Below are positions 26,270 through 35,682 of a stretch of DNA of 64,000 bases, in pieces (position 1 is the first letter of the stretch; each line of letters opens with the position of its first letter). Origin of the DNA: Dyadobacter sp. 676. GTDB lineage: Bacteria; Bacteroidota; Bacteroidia; Cytophagales; Spirosomataceae. A program made the translations under genes and the position numbers. The stretch is from assembly GCF_040448675.1 (NCBI RefSeq), contig NZ_CP159289.1, positions 6,555,001-6,619,000 on the forward strand, read 5' to 3'. A model generated the notes under the pieces. The model searched no databases. It saw nothing but the letters and a program-made list of their open reading frames with translations, and was not told where the DNA came from.

Positions 26270-26360
26270 GAATGATTGAATGACTGAATGACCGAATGAC
26301 CGAATGACTGAACTGAGTAGTTGGAAAAAATATTCAATCATTCAATCATTCACTCATTCA
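26270..26360. repeat. 8-bp tandem repeats as inverted arms (family B, copy 1)
   Basis: Five GAATGAYY units (GAATGATT, GAATGACT, GAATGACC twice, GAATGACT; 26270-26309) are followed after 22 bp by three ATTCAATC-type units (26332-26355) and a partial one. The arms are reverse complements and can form a hairpin. It sits between the convergent nspC and PIG-L genes and may serve as a bidirectional terminator. A second copy occurs at 34347-34488. Confidence 0.8.
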
Positions 26361-26363
26361 AAA

Positions 26364-27263
26364 TTAACGCCCCGGCAGCATCGGAAACAACCTTCTCACT
26401 TCCGCGTCGCTTGGCTGCTTGCCGTATTCTGTGATTTCGAAAACTTCCACGTATTTCACCTTCGCCGCCTTGTCCGGGCCGTACCATTTTTCGAGGGACT
26501 GGCGGATTTCAGGGGTTACTGACGAGCGCTTTTCCATCGAAGCGAAGAGCCATTTTTTACGGTCGTTTACATCCTTGGGGACATTAGCAAAGTCCCCGTT
26601 TGTCCAAGGGAGCCACTCATAGAATTGGGAGACATGCGCGTCCAGTCCGTCAACTTTTTTAGCAAGGTTTTCGGTGATATCTACTGCGATATCGGGGCGG
26701 AACGGGTTCGGCCTTTGAAAGCGGTCGCGGAAATAGAGAAAAACCGGGTTTTTGGTAAGCGGCGGCACGCTGCTTAAAATGTTGGGTACGATTACCAGGT
26801 ACGCGGCATCCTGCACGACCACGCCCGTGTTGCGGTGATCCGGGTGATAGTCGTTCGTGCGCGGCGCGATGACCACATCCGCATTCCATTCGCGGATTTT
26901 ACGGATTACGGCTAGCCTGTTTTCGAGGGTAGGGAAAAGCTCGCCGTCGTGGTTGTCGAGAATGTCATATTGGATTCCCCAGCGACGTGCAGCTTCCTGT
27001 GCTTCTTTGTAGCGGCGGTTAGCCAATTCTCCGCCGCCGATGTCCTGGTGGCCCTTGTCGCCATTGGTCATCGACACAAACTTCACTTTATGTCCCATTG
27101 AGGAGTAAATGGAAGCGATGCCGCCGGCTCCGAGGTCGCAATCGTCGGGGTGGGCACCGAAGACGATAATGTTGAGCGGCTTCTCCGCGCCGCCGGCTGG
27201 CTGCGCGAATGTGCTCACGCCGCACCAAAGCAGCGCGGGAAGGAACAGTAGTTTCCTGATCAT
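26364..27263 (-). CDS. PIG-L (LmbE-like) deacetylase, secreted
   Basis: 299 aa, start ATG 27263, with a signal peptide ending near STFA-QP. The zinc motif AHPDDCDLG and the downstream HPDHRNTG are the classic LmbE/PIG-L motifs. The family removes acetyl groups from N-acetylglucosaminyl compounds; a periplasmic location suggests a glycan or glycolipid substrate. It is a single gene. The stop lies 3 bp after the repeat B hairpin. Confidence 0.9.
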   Translation of the reverse strand: MIRKLLFLPALLWCGVSTFAQPAGGAEKPLNIIVFGAHPDDCDLGAGGIASIYSSMGHKVKFVSMTNGDKGHQDIGGGELANRRYKEAQEAARRWGIQYDILDNHDGELFPTLENRLAVIRKIREWNADVVIAPRTNDYHPDHRNTGVVVQDAAYLVIVPNILSSVPPLTKNPVFLYFRDRFQRPNPFRPDIAVDITENLAKKVDGLDAHVSQFYEWLPWTNGDFANVPKDVNDRKKWLFASMEKRSSVTPEIRQSLEKWYGPDKAAKVKYVEVFEITEYGKQPSDAEVRRLFPMLPGR

Positions 27264-27648
27264 TTTTAGAAAGGTTATTTAGGTTTGGAATAATCGCAAA
27301 ATAGGAATTTAAATTTTGCAGTGGCTCTCCGCGACCTTATTTTATATACAGCCCGGCATGTTGCGCCGGTATGTCGACCGGCATTTGGTTTTTGTTTGAA
27401 AATATAAATTTCGGGGCACCTTTTTCCCGGGAAAAAATTCGCGATTTTATTGGGCCGGTTTGCTATATACTTTCATGAAGAAATCCGCGTCTGCTGCGCG
27501 TGAGGCAGGAAAAAATTATATTTCGTAACTTGCCAGACTTCCAAGGCCTTACTGTTTTCCAGCCAAATATTTAAACTGGCCCCGCTTAGATTCTCCTAAT
27601 AATCCTGTATCTTTGTATCCCGTAATCATAGAAAAACAGCAAAGTCTT
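27264..27648. other. intergenic region upstream of pyrG
   Basis: 385 bp between the divergent PIG-L and pyrG genes. It has a hairpin GCCGGT/ACCGGC (27365-27382) and, close to pyrG, a -7 box. I see no gene; the frame with TTG at 27613 is only an upstream extension of pyrG and lies beyond the promoter. Confidence 0.5.
27608..27615 (+). promoter_or_regulatory. -7 promoter box of pyrG
   Basis: TATCTTTG fits TAnnTTTG exactly and lies 33 bp upstream of the pyrG ATG. I see no good -33 TTTG at the usual spacing. This position rules out the TTG at 27613 as start codon. Confidence 0.6.
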
Positions 27649-29313
27649 ATGGCTTCCAAAGCACGAAAGACCGCTAAGTACATTTTCGTTACGGGCGGTG
27701 TTACATCTTCACTTGGCAAGGGAATCATTGCCTCATCACTAGCTAAATTACTACAAGCCAGAGGGCTCTCAGTCACCATTCAAAAATTCGACCCGTATCT
27801 GAACATCGATCCGGGCACCATGAACCCCTACGAGCACGGCGAGTGCTACGTGACCGACGACGGTGCCGAAACCGACCTCGACCTGGGCCATTACGAGCGT
27901 TTCCTGAACGTTCGCACATCACAGGCAAACAACGTTACCACGGGGCGTATTTACCATAACGTTATTACGGCCGAACGTCGCGGCGACTTCCTGGGTAAAA
28001 CCGTACAGGTCGTTCCGCACATTACCGACGAGCTGAAAAGAAATATGCTGTTGCTGGGCCAGACCGGCGATTACGATATTGTGATTACGGAAATCGGTGG
28101 TTGCGTGGGGGATATCGAGTCCCTGCCGTTCCTGGAAGCGGTTCGTCAGGTGAAATTTGAAATGGACGAGCAGGACACCCTGGTGATCCACCTTACTTTG
28201 ATCCCTTACCTGAACTCGGCGGGCGAGCTGAAAACCAAACCGACGCAGCACTCCGTCAGAATGTTGCAGGAATCGGGTATCCAGCCGGATATCCTCGTGT
28301 GCCGTACCGAGCACCCGTTGCCTTACGACATCCGCAAGAAGATCGCGCTGTTCTGTAACGTGCAGGTGAACTCTGTGATCGAAGCGATGGACGCCGATAC
28401 GATTTATGCTGTGCCTCTGCTGATGCTCAAAGAGCGCCTCGACCAGCGTGCATTATATATGCTCGATATTTATAATGACAAGGACGTGGATCTCGATTCG
28501 TGGAAGACGTTCCTTTCGAGGTTGAAGAATCCGATTGATTCGGTTCGCATTGGGCTTGTCGGTAAATATGTGGAACTGCACGACGCTTACAAATCCATCG
28601 CGGAGTCGTTTATCCACGCGGGAGCGGCCAACGAATGCAAGGTGAATATCGAATGGATACATTCCGAAAGCCTGACAGCCGAGAATGCCGTGGAGAAACT
28701 CGAAAACCTGGATGGTGTACTCGTAGCCCCCGGCTTCGGCGAGCGCGGTATCGAGGGGAAAATCGCCGCGATCCAATATGTGCGCGAGAACAACATTCCT
28801 TTCTTCGGGATCTGCCTGGGGATGCAAATGGCCGTGATCGAGTATGCACGTAACGTGATCGGCTGGGAGAATGCGCATTCGGTGGAGATGGATACCACTA
28901 CCGACCATCCGGTAATCCACCTGATGAAAGATCAGAAGGACATTTCCAACAAAGGGGGTACGATGCGCTTGGGCGCTTATCCCTGTCGCATTAAAAAAGA
29001 TACGCTGGCGCACAAAATCTACGGCAAAACGAACATTAGCGAGCGTCACCGCCACCGCTACGAGTTCAATAACAAATATTTGAAGGATTTCGAAGAAAAA
29101 GGGCTTATCGCTACGGGCATCAATCCGGACAATAATCTGGTTGAAATGGTCGAGCTGCCTACGCACCCGTTCTATATCGGTGTGCAGTTCCACCCGGAGC
29201 TGAAAAGTACGGTCATGAACCCGCACCCGATCTTCGTCCACTTCGTGGCTGCCGCATTGAGCTATTCATTGCAAAAAAGGTCGGTGGAAACCTTGAACCC
29301 GGTTTCCCACTGA
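27649..29313 (+). CDS. pyrG: CTP synthase
   Basis: 554 aa from ATG 27649 (MASKARKTAKYIFVTGG). The enzyme makes CTP from UTP, ATP and glutamine. The synthetase domain has the P-loop GGVTSSLGKGI, the ATP/UTP site DPYLNIDPGTMNPYEHGE and the EIGGCVGDIE motif. The glutamine amidotransferase domain has the nucleophile in FGICLGMQ and the His-Glu in VQFHPE. A hairpin terminator follows, then the yidC promoter. Confidence 0.97.
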   Translation: MASKARKTAKYIFVTGGVTSSLGKGIIASSLAKLLQARGLSVTIQKFDPYLNIDPGTMNPYEHGECYVTDDGAETDLDLGHYERFLNVRTSQANNVTTGRIYHNVITAERRGDFLGKTVQVVPHITDELKRNMLLLGQTGDYDIVITEIGGCVGDIESLPFLEAVRQVKFEMDEQDTLVIHLTLIPYLNSAGELKTKPTQHSVRMLQESGIQPDILVCRTEHPLPYDIRKKIALFCNVQVNSVIEAMDADTIYAVPLLMLKERLDQRALYMLDIYNDKDVDLDSWKTFLSRLKNPIDSVRIGLVGKYVELHDAYKSIAESFIHAGAANECKVNIEWIHSESLTAENAVEKLENLDGVLVAPGFGERGIEGKIAAIQYVRENNIPFFGICLGMQMAVIEYARNVIGWENAHSVEMDTTTDHPVIHLMKDQKDISNKGGTMRLGAYPCRIKKDTLAHKIYGKTNISERHRHRYEFNNKYLKDFEEKGLIATGINPDNNLVEMVELPTHPFYIGVQFHPELKSTVMNPHPIFVHFVAAALSYSLQKRSVETLNPVSH

Positions 29314-29322
29314 TCATAATTT

Positions 29323-29355
29323 AAAGGTGACAAGAAAAATTTCTTGTTACCTTTG
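29323..29355 (+). terminator. pyrG terminator overlapping the yidC -7 box
   Basis: AAAGGTGACAAGAAA (29323-29337) and TTTCTTGTTACCTTT (29340-29354) form a 15-bp stem with one G-U pair and a 2-nt loop. The right arm contains TACCTTTG (29348-29355), a perfect TAnnTTTG -7 box 44 bp before the yidC start. The stem and the promoter thus share DNA. Confidence 0.7.
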
Positions 29356-29399
29356 CCGACCCTTTGCGGTATAGTATTTCCAACAATTTAAAGTAAATA

Positions 29400-31202
29400 A
29401 TGGATAAAAATTTTGTAATCGGCCTGGTGTTGATCATGCTGATGCTCATAGGCTACCAGATACTGGTCCCGAAACCTGTGGAACCAACACCGGTAGCAGA
29501 AGTAAAGAAGACGGCACCCAAGGCCGTTTCGGTTGCTTCCGACTCTTCCTCACAATCAGTTGATTCCGCTGCCATCATTCCCCAGAAGGACCTGGTAATC
29601 GAAACCCGGGATGCCCGCGTGGTATTTACCAACAAGGGCGGTGTGATGAAAGAGGTGATGTTGAAAAAATACAAAACCTACGATCAGAAGCCACTGTACC
29701 TGATCGCAGAAGGCCATAACAATTTCCAGATCGACCTGCCTACACAAACGGGCGATGTGAGACTGACAGACCAGTTTTTCACCACCGACGCACAGGACAG
29801 AACGCTCGCAGAGAAGGATTCTGCGGTGATCACCTACCGTACCATGTTGAAAAACAACCAGGTAGTGGAGCAAACTTACGTCGTTCGCGGCACAGGCTAC
29901 CTGATTGACTACGGCATTAAAGCAACAGGCGCATTGCCGGCGAATAAATCGCTCAATTTCCACTGGGATAACGACCTGTTGCAACTCGAAAACGACATGA
30001 AAAAGAACCGTGAGGTGGTTACCGTTAACTACTACACGGACGAGCTCAAAAGCCTGCCCACCAGTCCGACGGCTAATGAAGAAGAAAAGACCGCAGATCC
30101 TGTTAAATGGTTCACCATCAAGCATAAATACTTCCTGGCAGGGCTGATCGCCGAAAAACACCCGTTCAGCAATGTGGTAATGCGTGCCAATGTGAACCCG
30201 GAAGACTCGGTGATCGTAAAGAATATGAACGTTTTCGCGGCTATCCCGGTCGCGGCGGTCCAGAAAGGGGAGGCTAACTTTCAGTATTACCTCGGACCTA
30301 ACGAATACCACATTGTAGACAAGGTGAAAGCGGAGAATTTCGATCAGAACGTTTACCTCGGCTACGCATTCCTGAAACCGATCAACAAGTTTTTCCTCGT
30401 TCCGCTTTTCAACCTGATCGAAGGCTTTGTGAGCAATTATGGCTTGCTGATCATCCTGCTGGTATTGTTTGTAAAAACATTGCTGACGCCGCTGACTTAC
30501 CGTTCGTACATCAGCATGGCTAAAATGCGTATCCTGGCGCCCGAGCTGGAACAGATCCGCGAGCAGAACAAAGACGACCTTGCGAAGCAGCAGCAGGAAC
30601 AAATGAAGCTTTACCAGCAGGTAGGTGTGAGTCCGCTGAGCGGATGTGTGCCGGTGCTCGCCACCATGCCGATCCTCTTCTCGCTCTTCTTCCTGTTCCC
30701 GAACCTGATCGAGCTGCGCCAGCAGTCGTTTCTGTGGGCCAGCGACTTATCGACCTACGACTCGTTCTTCAAGCTGCCGTTCAATGTGCCTTTCGGCATC
30801 GGTAACCACATCAGCCTGTTCACGATCCTGATGACGGCTTCCAGCATTGGTTATGCCTATTATAACAACCAGAACACGCCAACACAGCCCGGGCCGGTCA
30901 ACATGAAGGCGCTCGGATATGTAATGCCGCTTATGTTCATGTTCATTCTGAACTCTTTCCCGGCTGGTCTGACGTTCTACTATTTCGTTTCGAACATCGT
31001 GACCATCGCGCAGCAGCTGCTGATCAAGCGTTTTGTTAACGAGGACAAGATCAAAAATATCCTCGAAGAGAACCGCAAGAAGAATGCGACCGGCGAGAAG
31101 AAGCAGAGCAAATTCCAGAAATACCTCGAAAAGTCGTTGCAGGCTGCGGAAGAGGCGAAAAAGAAACAGGCTGAATTAGAGAAGAAGTCTAAAAAGAAAT
31201 AA
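29400..31202 (+). CDS. yidC: membrane protein insertase YidC
   Basis: 600 aa, start ATG 29400. An N-terminal helix (FVIGLVLIMLMLIGYQIL) is followed by the large periplasmic domain and then the five-helix insertase core (LVLFVKTLLTPLTYRSYISMAKMRI, SPLSGCVPVLATMPILFSLFFLF). The C-terminal tail is Lys/Glu-rich, as in Bacteroidota YidC. The enzyme inserts inner-membrane proteins with or without SecYEG. It has its own promoter and a downstream intrinsic terminator. Confidence 0.97.
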   Translation: MDKNFVIGLVLIMLMLIGYQILVPKPVEPTPVAEVKKTAPKAVSVASDSSSQSVDSAAIIPQKDLVIETRDARVVFTNKGGVMKEVMLKKYKTYDQKPLYLIAEGHNNFQIDLPTQTGDVRLTDQFFTTDAQDRTLAEKDSAVITYRTMLKNNQVVEQTYVVRGTGYLIDYGIKATGALPANKSLNFHWDNDLLQLENDMKKNREVVTVNYYTDELKSLPTSPTANEEEKTADPVKWFTIKHKYFLAGLIAEKHPFSNVVMRANVNPEDSVIVKNMNVFAAIPVAAVQKGEANFQYYLGPNEYHIVDKVKAENFDQNVYLGYAFLKPINKFFLVPLFNLIEGFVSNYGLLIILLVLFVKTLLTPLTYRSYISMAKMRILAPELEQIREQNKDDLAKQQQEQMKLYQQVGVSPLSGCVPVLATMPILFSLFFLFPNLIELRQQSFLWASDLSTYDSFFKLPFNVPFGIGNHISLFTILMTASSIGYAYYNNQNTPTQPGPVNMKALGYVMPLMFMFILNSFPAGLTFYYFVSNIVTIAQQLLIKRFVNEDKIKNILEENRKKNATGEKKQSKFQKYLEKSLQAAEEAKKKQAELEKKSKKK

Positions 31203-31230
31203 AAGTTTTTTAAGATCGTAATTAATAAAG

Positions 31231-31265
31231 GGCAATGTTCCGGTTGGGATATTGCCCGTTTTTTT
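31231..31265 (+). terminator. yidC intrinsic terminator
   Basis: GGGCAAT (31231-31237) and ATTGCCC (31252-31258) pair around a 14-nt loop, followed by a T run from 31260. Confidence 0.85.
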
Positions 31266-31324
31266 CCATTTTGGGCTGATTTTTGCAGCACTTGAATCAG
31301 CATAATCTTGACCCCGGAATCCTG

Positions 31325-33031
31325 ATGAAAATTATCTTTTTTTTGATTTTGACAGTCCAGATCGGTTTGTACCAGGCGGCCTACGGGCAGAACAACGCCC
31401 AGTCGGATACCCGGTACCGGTCGGCCCTGGCAGATTATAAACAAGGTAAATACGCCGCGGCAATGGACAAGTTCTATCCCATGACGAGCGTGAATGCCAA
31501 AACGGCCTATTCGCCTTATGCGCATTATTATTACGCACTCAGTGCATTTCAGCTGAAACGCTACAAAGACAGCCGGCAAATGCTGCTGCAATTACAAAGC
31601 CGCTATCCCGGTTGGAACAAAATCAATGATGTGTATTATCTGCTTGGAGCGGTAAGCATGGCCAACGGGCAAATCGACGAAGGGCTGAACCAACTGGCGA
31701 AGATCAAAGACTCGTCGCTGAATAAGGATGTGCAGGCATTGAAACAGCATCATCTAGCGTCGATCAGCGATTTTCTGAAACTAAAAGAACTGCAAAAGCA
31801 ACACCCTTCCGACCGGGACATTGCGTTGATCGTGTACCAATCCATCCAGTCGGCTCGTACGCCTGCACAGGGCGATCTGGCATATGCGGAGCAGCTCGAC
31901 AAGCAGTTTAAATTCAACAAAAAGGAAAAAACGGAAGACGCGCCAAAACGCAGCGCTCCGAAATCGGATACCCAATGGACGAAGGGATACCTGGACGTAG
32001 CCGTGTTGCTGCCGTTCCGTCTCGATGAATTCACCGCTTCCAGGCGCCGTTCCAACCAGTTCGCCTACGACTATTACCTTGGCCTGACGATCGCGAAGGA
32101 GCAACTGCAAACGGAGGGAATCAATGTAAATCTCTGGGCATACGATGTAAGTAACGATGTCAAAAGCATGCGGGCGATTGCCGATAACAAGAACTTCCAG
32201 ATGTCGGACATGGTAATAGGCCCGCTGTACCCGGGTACTTTCGATGTGGCCGCGGATTTTGTATCGGGCAGCAACGCTATTATGCTGAACCCGCTTTCGA
32301 CCGACGCCGGTTTGCTGAAAGCCGGTTCCAACATTTATCTCGGGCATCCTTCTATCGCGTTCCAGACGCAAAAGGCCGCCCAATGGATGCGCACGCTTTC
32401 GCCGGGCTTGTCGGCTGTGATTTATTACGGCAATACCTCGAAGGACTCGGCGATGGCTGTTTCCTATGCCAGCGAATGGAAAGCAAAAGGAGGGAAGATA
32501 ACAAGCATATTGAAAATCCAGCCCGACCGCGAATGGATGGAAAGTAATATCCCTTCGTTTGAAACCAATAAGCCGGCGCACATCGCATTGTTCTCGTCCG
32601 ACGGCGAATCGGGCGCTCATCTGATCGAGGTGCTGAACAGCCGGAAACTGAATAGCCTGCCCGTGGTGGCGACCTCGACGAGCTTCAATACGCAGCAAGC
32701 GAGATTATCGCGGTACGGCGTGCGTTTGTCGTTGATCGACGCCGATTATGTGGACCGCGAGAAAGAAACGATCCGCCAGTTCCAGAAGAATTACTATAAC
32801 AAAACCAGCACATTCCCGTCGGTATATTCCTACCAGGGATACGATCAGTTGCTTTTCTTTGCCCGGATGCTTTTCAAATACAAGGACAAGCTTTCTTCCG
32901 GTCTGCAATCGCGGAAATTCGGCAGCGAGGAATACCTGCTTTCGGGTTTTGATTATACCAAAGGGAATGAGAACCAGATTACGCCTGTCCTGAAATACAA
33001 CGGCTCCAAATGGGTGCCGGTGGACAGATAA
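31325..33031 (+). CDS. secreted TPR + type I periplasmic-binding-fold protein
   Basis: 568 aa from ATG 31325 (a TTG at 31283 lies upstream of the signal peptide). After a signal peptide (IIFFLILTVQIGLYQAAYG-QN), residues 25-200 are TPR-like helices (YKQGKYAAAMDKFYPM.., HYYYALSAFQLKRYKDSRQ..). From about 220 the sequence VAVLLPFRLDEF... is a periplasmic-binding/LpoA-type domain as in branched-chain amino-acid binding proteins. The same order occurs in LpoA, an activator of penicillin-binding proteins, so a role in cell-wall synthesis is possible but unproven. It lies 18 bp before hemL. Confidence 0.75.
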   Translation: MKIIFFLILTVQIGLYQAAYGQNNAQSDTRYRSALADYKQGKYAAAMDKFYPMTSVNAKTAYSPYAHYYYALSAFQLKRYKDSRQMLLQLQSRYPGWNKINDVYYLLGAVSMANGQIDEGLNQLAKIKDSSLNKDVQALKQHHLASISDFLKLKELQKQHPSDRDIALIVYQSIQSARTPAQGDLAYAEQLDKQFKFNKKEKTEDAPKRSAPKSDTQWTKGYLDVAVLLPFRLDEFTASRRRSNQFAYDYYLGLTIAKEQLQTEGINVNLWAYDVSNDVKSMRAIADNKNFQMSDMVIGPLYPGTFDVAADFVSGSNAIMLNPLSTDAGLLKAGSNIYLGHPSIAFQTQKAAQWMRTLSPGLSAVIYYGNTSKDSAMAVSYASEWKAKGGKITSILKIQPDREWMESNIPSFETNKPAHIALFSSDGESGAHLIEVLNSRKLNSLPVVATSTSFNTQQARLSRYGVRLSLIDADYVDREKETIRQFQKNYYNKTSTFPSVYSYQGYDQLLFFARMLFKYKDKLSSGLQSRKFGSEEYLLSGFDYTKGNENQITPVLKYNGSKWVPVDR

Positions 33032-33049
33032 TACCAACCGATTAACAGA

Positions 33050-34342
33050 ATGAATATTTCAACGAGCCAGCAACTTTTCGAAAAAGCACAAAATTATATC
33101 CCCGGTGGGGTCAACTCGCCTGTACGCGCATTTCGTGCGGTGGGAGGTTCGCCCCTGTTCATTAAGTCGGCCAAGGGGCCGTATATTTACGACGAGGACG
33201 GCAACGAATACATCGAGCTGATCAACTCCTGGGGCCCGATGATCCTCGGACACGCCCACGAGCTCATTCAGAAGGCTGTTTCCGACGCTATTCAGCATTC
33301 GTTTTCCTTTGGCGCACCTACGCGCAGGGAGGTGGAAATTGCCGAACTGATTGTTTCGATGGTACCCTCCATCGAAAAAGTGCGGATGGTGAATTCGGGT
33401 ACGGAAGCCACGATGTCGGCCATACGCGTCGCGCGCGGGTACACGGGCCGCGACAAGATTATCAAATTCGAAGGCTGCTACCATGGCCATGGCGACAGTT
33501 TCCTGATCGCCGCGGGCAGCGGGGCTGTAACTTTCGGTACGCCGGATAGTCCGGGGGTAACAAAAGGGGTTGCCAACGACACGCTTACCGCGCCGTACAA
33601 CGATCTTGAAGCCGTGCAGCAGCTTGTGGATGCCAACAAGGGCCGGATCGCCGCATTGATCCTCGAACCCGTTGTAGGTAACATGGGCTGTGTACTTCCC
33701 AAAGAGGGCTTTCTACAAGGATTACGTCGTATTTGTGACGAAGAAAGCATTGTTCTGATCCTCGATGAAGTCATGACCGGTTTCCGGCTTTCGAAGGGCG
33801 GTGCGCAGGAAAGATTCGGGGTTACACCGGATTTAACAACGTTAGGGAAAATAATAGGCGGCGGAATGCCTGTCGGGGCATATGGAGGCAAGGCGGAAAT
33901 CATGAACTACGTTTCGCCGGCAGGGCCGGTTTACCAGGCGGGCACGCTTTCCGGTAACCCCATTGCGATGGCCGCGGGTTATACGATGCTTACTTATTTG
34001 AATGAGCATCCGGAAGTGTACACACAACTAGAAAGAGCAGGTACCAAGCTCGCAAATGGCTTCCGGGCTTCCATGGAAAAGTTGGGTTTAAAGTACACCT
34101 TGAACCAGATCGGTTCGATGTATACGCTGTTCTTTACGCGGAATGCCGTTATGGATTTCCCATCCGCCAAGTCGTCGGATTTGCCGTTATTTGGAAAATA
34201 TTTCCACGCGATGCTGAACCGTGGCATTTACATGGGACCCAGCCAGTTCGAAGCGATGTTCCTCTCGACCGCGCTCACCGATGCGCATTTGGAGCGGATT
34301 ATTGCGGCGAATGAGGAGGCATTGGCGGAGGTGACAAAATAA
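33050..34342 (+). CDS. hemL: glutamate-1-semialdehyde 2,1-aminomutase
   Basis: 430 aa, start ATG 33050. It is a class III aminotransferase-fold PLP enzyme: N-terminal IPGGVNSPVRAF, cofactor contacts in MVNSGTEATMSAIRVARG, LDEVMTGFR, and the Schiff-base Lys in TTLGKIIGGGMPVGAYGG. It converts glutamate-1-semialdehyde to 5-aminolevulinate in the C5 haem pathway. It is followed by repeat B. Confidence 0.96.
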   Translation: MNISTSQQLFEKAQNYIPGGVNSPVRAFRAVGGSPLFIKSAKGPYIYDEDGNEYIELINSWGPMILGHAHELIQKAVSDAIQHSFSFGAPTRREVEIAELIVSMVPSIEKVRMVNSGTEATMSAIRVARGYTGRDKIIKFEGCYHGHGDSFLIAAGSGAVTFGTPDSPGVTKGVANDTLTAPYNDLEAVQQLVDANKGRIAALILEPVVGNMGCVLPKEGFLQGLRRICDEESIVLILDEVMTGFRLSKGGAQERFGVTPDLTTLGKIIGGGMPVGAYGGKAEIMNYVSPAGPVYQAGTLSGNPIAMAAGYTMLTYLNEHPEVYTQLERAGTKLANGFRASMEKLGLKYTLNQIGSMYTLFFTRNAVMDFPSAKSSDLPLFGKYFHAMLNRGIYMGPSQFEAMFLSTALTDAHLERIIAANEEALAEVTK

Positions 34343-34346
34343 TTTC

Positions 34347-34488
34347 GAATGATTGAATGATCGAATGACCGAATATTTTCATTCAATCATTCCCCATTCC
34401 ACGGCGGATCATTCAGTCATTCCCCGTTCCACGGCGGATCATTCAGTCATTCAATCATTCAGTCATTCAATCATTCAATTATTCAAAA
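34347..34488. repeat. 8-bp tandem repeats as inverted arms, with a 31-bp duplication (family B, copy 2)
   Basis: The left arm has GAATGATT, GAATGATC and GAATGACC (34347-34370). The right arm has ATTCAATC/ATTCAGTC-type units, ending about 34485. Within it a unit of about 31 bp with core CCACGGCGGATCATTCAGTC is present twice, starting near 34393 and 34424. It lies between hemL and the glycosyltransferase, whose TTG start follows immediately, so it is the 5' untranslated region of that gene. Confidence 0.8.
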
Positions 34489-35505
34489 TTGAACTCCCGC
34501 CGCTACTCGATCATCATCCCCGTCTACAACCGCCCCGACGAGTTGGAGGAACTGCTTGGCTGCCTGGCCGTGCAGACTTACCGTAATTTCGAAGTGGTAA
34601 TCGTCGAAGACGGCTCCAAAATCAAAGCCGACGGGGTGGTCGCTTCCTTCGCGGACAAACTCGACATTCATTACTATTATAAAGAAAACGGCGGGCAGGG
34701 CTTTGCGCGTAACCACGGTTTCGAACACGCTTCGGGCGATTACTTCATATTACTCGATTCCGATGCATTGATCGAGCCGGATTACCTTACCATTGTAGAA
34801 AACCGCCTGAATACCGATTATGTAGACTTGTACGGCGGGCCGGATACCGACCATCCCTCGTTTACACCGATTCAAAAGGCAATCAGTTATTCGATGACGT
34901 CGGTGTTTACCACGGGGGGAATTCGGGGTAAGAAAAACAATATGGGCGGTACATTTCACCCGCGGAGCTTCAATATGGGCCTTTCGCGCAAGGTATGGGA
35001 GCGCACGGGCGGGTTCCTGACGAGCCGGATGGGGGAGGATATCCTGTTCAGCATCGCTGCGCTGCGGCTTGGTTTTAAATCGGCATTGATACCCGAAGCA
35101 TTTATTTATCACAAGCGCCGCACGCAGTTCGGGGCGTTTTTCAGACAGTTGAAATTCTTCGGCCGCGCACGCATCAATATCGCCCGCTATTACCCCGATG
35201 AACTCAAACTCGTGCATACATTTCCGTTGCTGTTTACACTCGGCGTTTGCAGTATTCCGTTGTGGTACTTCATTTACAAGCCATTCTTTTATCTCGGGCT
35301 CGCGGGACTGGTGGCTTACGTCGCACTGCTATTCATCGACGCATTGCGAAAAACAAAGAGTGCAGAGGTCGCATTCCTGAGCATCGGCGCCGCTTTTGTT
35401 CAGCTTTTCGGCTACGGAACCGGCTTTTTGCAGGAAGGCTGGAAACGGCTTTGGGAAAACAAATCTCACCGCGAGACGGGGGCAGCGATTGAGTATCCGT
35501 CCTAA
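34489..35505 (+). CDS. family 2 glycosyltransferase (GT-A) with C-terminal membrane helices
   Basis: 338 aa. The start is TTG at 34489, directly before SRRYSIIIPVYNRPDELEEL; no in-frame ATG precedes it. The GT-A signatures are IIIPVYNR, VIVEDGS and the DxD-type metal site in YFILLDSDALI. C-terminal helices around 245-305 anchor it to the inner membrane. It transfers a sugar to a lipid or polysaccharide; the acceptor is unknown. The repeat B hairpin precedes the start, and repeat A follows. Confidence 0.88.
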   Translation: MNSRRYSIIIPVYNRPDELEELLGCLAVQTYRNFEVVIVEDGSKIKADGVVASFADKLDIHYYYKENGGQGFARNHGFEHASGDYFILLDSDALIEPDYLTIVENRLNTDYVDLYGGPDTDHPSFTPIQKAISYSMTSVFTTGGIRGKKNNMGGTFHPRSFNMGLSRKVWERTGGFLTSRMGEDILFSIAALRLGFKSALIPEAFIYHKRRTQFGAFFRQLKFFGRARINIARYYPDELKLVHTFPLLFTLGVCSIPLWYFIYKPFFYLGLAGLVAYVALLFIDALRKTKSAEVAFLSIGAAFVQLFGYGTGFLQEGWKRLWENKSHRETGAAIEYPS

Positions 35506-35507
35506 AG

Positions 35508-35682
35508 TGGTCGGAAATGGTCATGTGTTGTCAGAAATAGTCATGTGATGTCATGTATTGTCAGGAATAGTCAAGTTTAAAGAAAAAGAGGTGGCTTCTC
35601 GCGAAACCGCCTCTTCCATTATAACAATCATTAATACAATAAATGACTACACATTACCACTCCTGACCACACCTGGCTACTT
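35508..35682. repeat. 10-bp tandem repeats as inverted arms (family A, copy 2), with a terminator
   Basis: The left arm has units such as TGGTCATGTG, TTGTCAGAAA and TAGTCATGTG (35508-35575). The right arm has TGACTACACA, TTACCACTCC and TGACCACACC units (35644-35680). Between them lies an intrinsic terminator-like hairpin with arms AAGAGGTGGCTT (35586-35597) and AAACCGCCTCTT (35604-35615), pairing with G-U pairs. The right arm includes the TAG stop of the minus-strand methyltransferase (35677-35679). Confidence 0.75.

Noticed and set aside
28453..29241. Long minus-strand frame antisense to pyrG
   Set aside because: It lies within a strongly conserved gene and shows only the biased amino acids expected of an antisense frame.
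34353..34586. Plus-strand open frame across repeat B
   Set aside because: It is made mostly of the repeat units and overlaps the glycosyltransferase in another frame; no signature.
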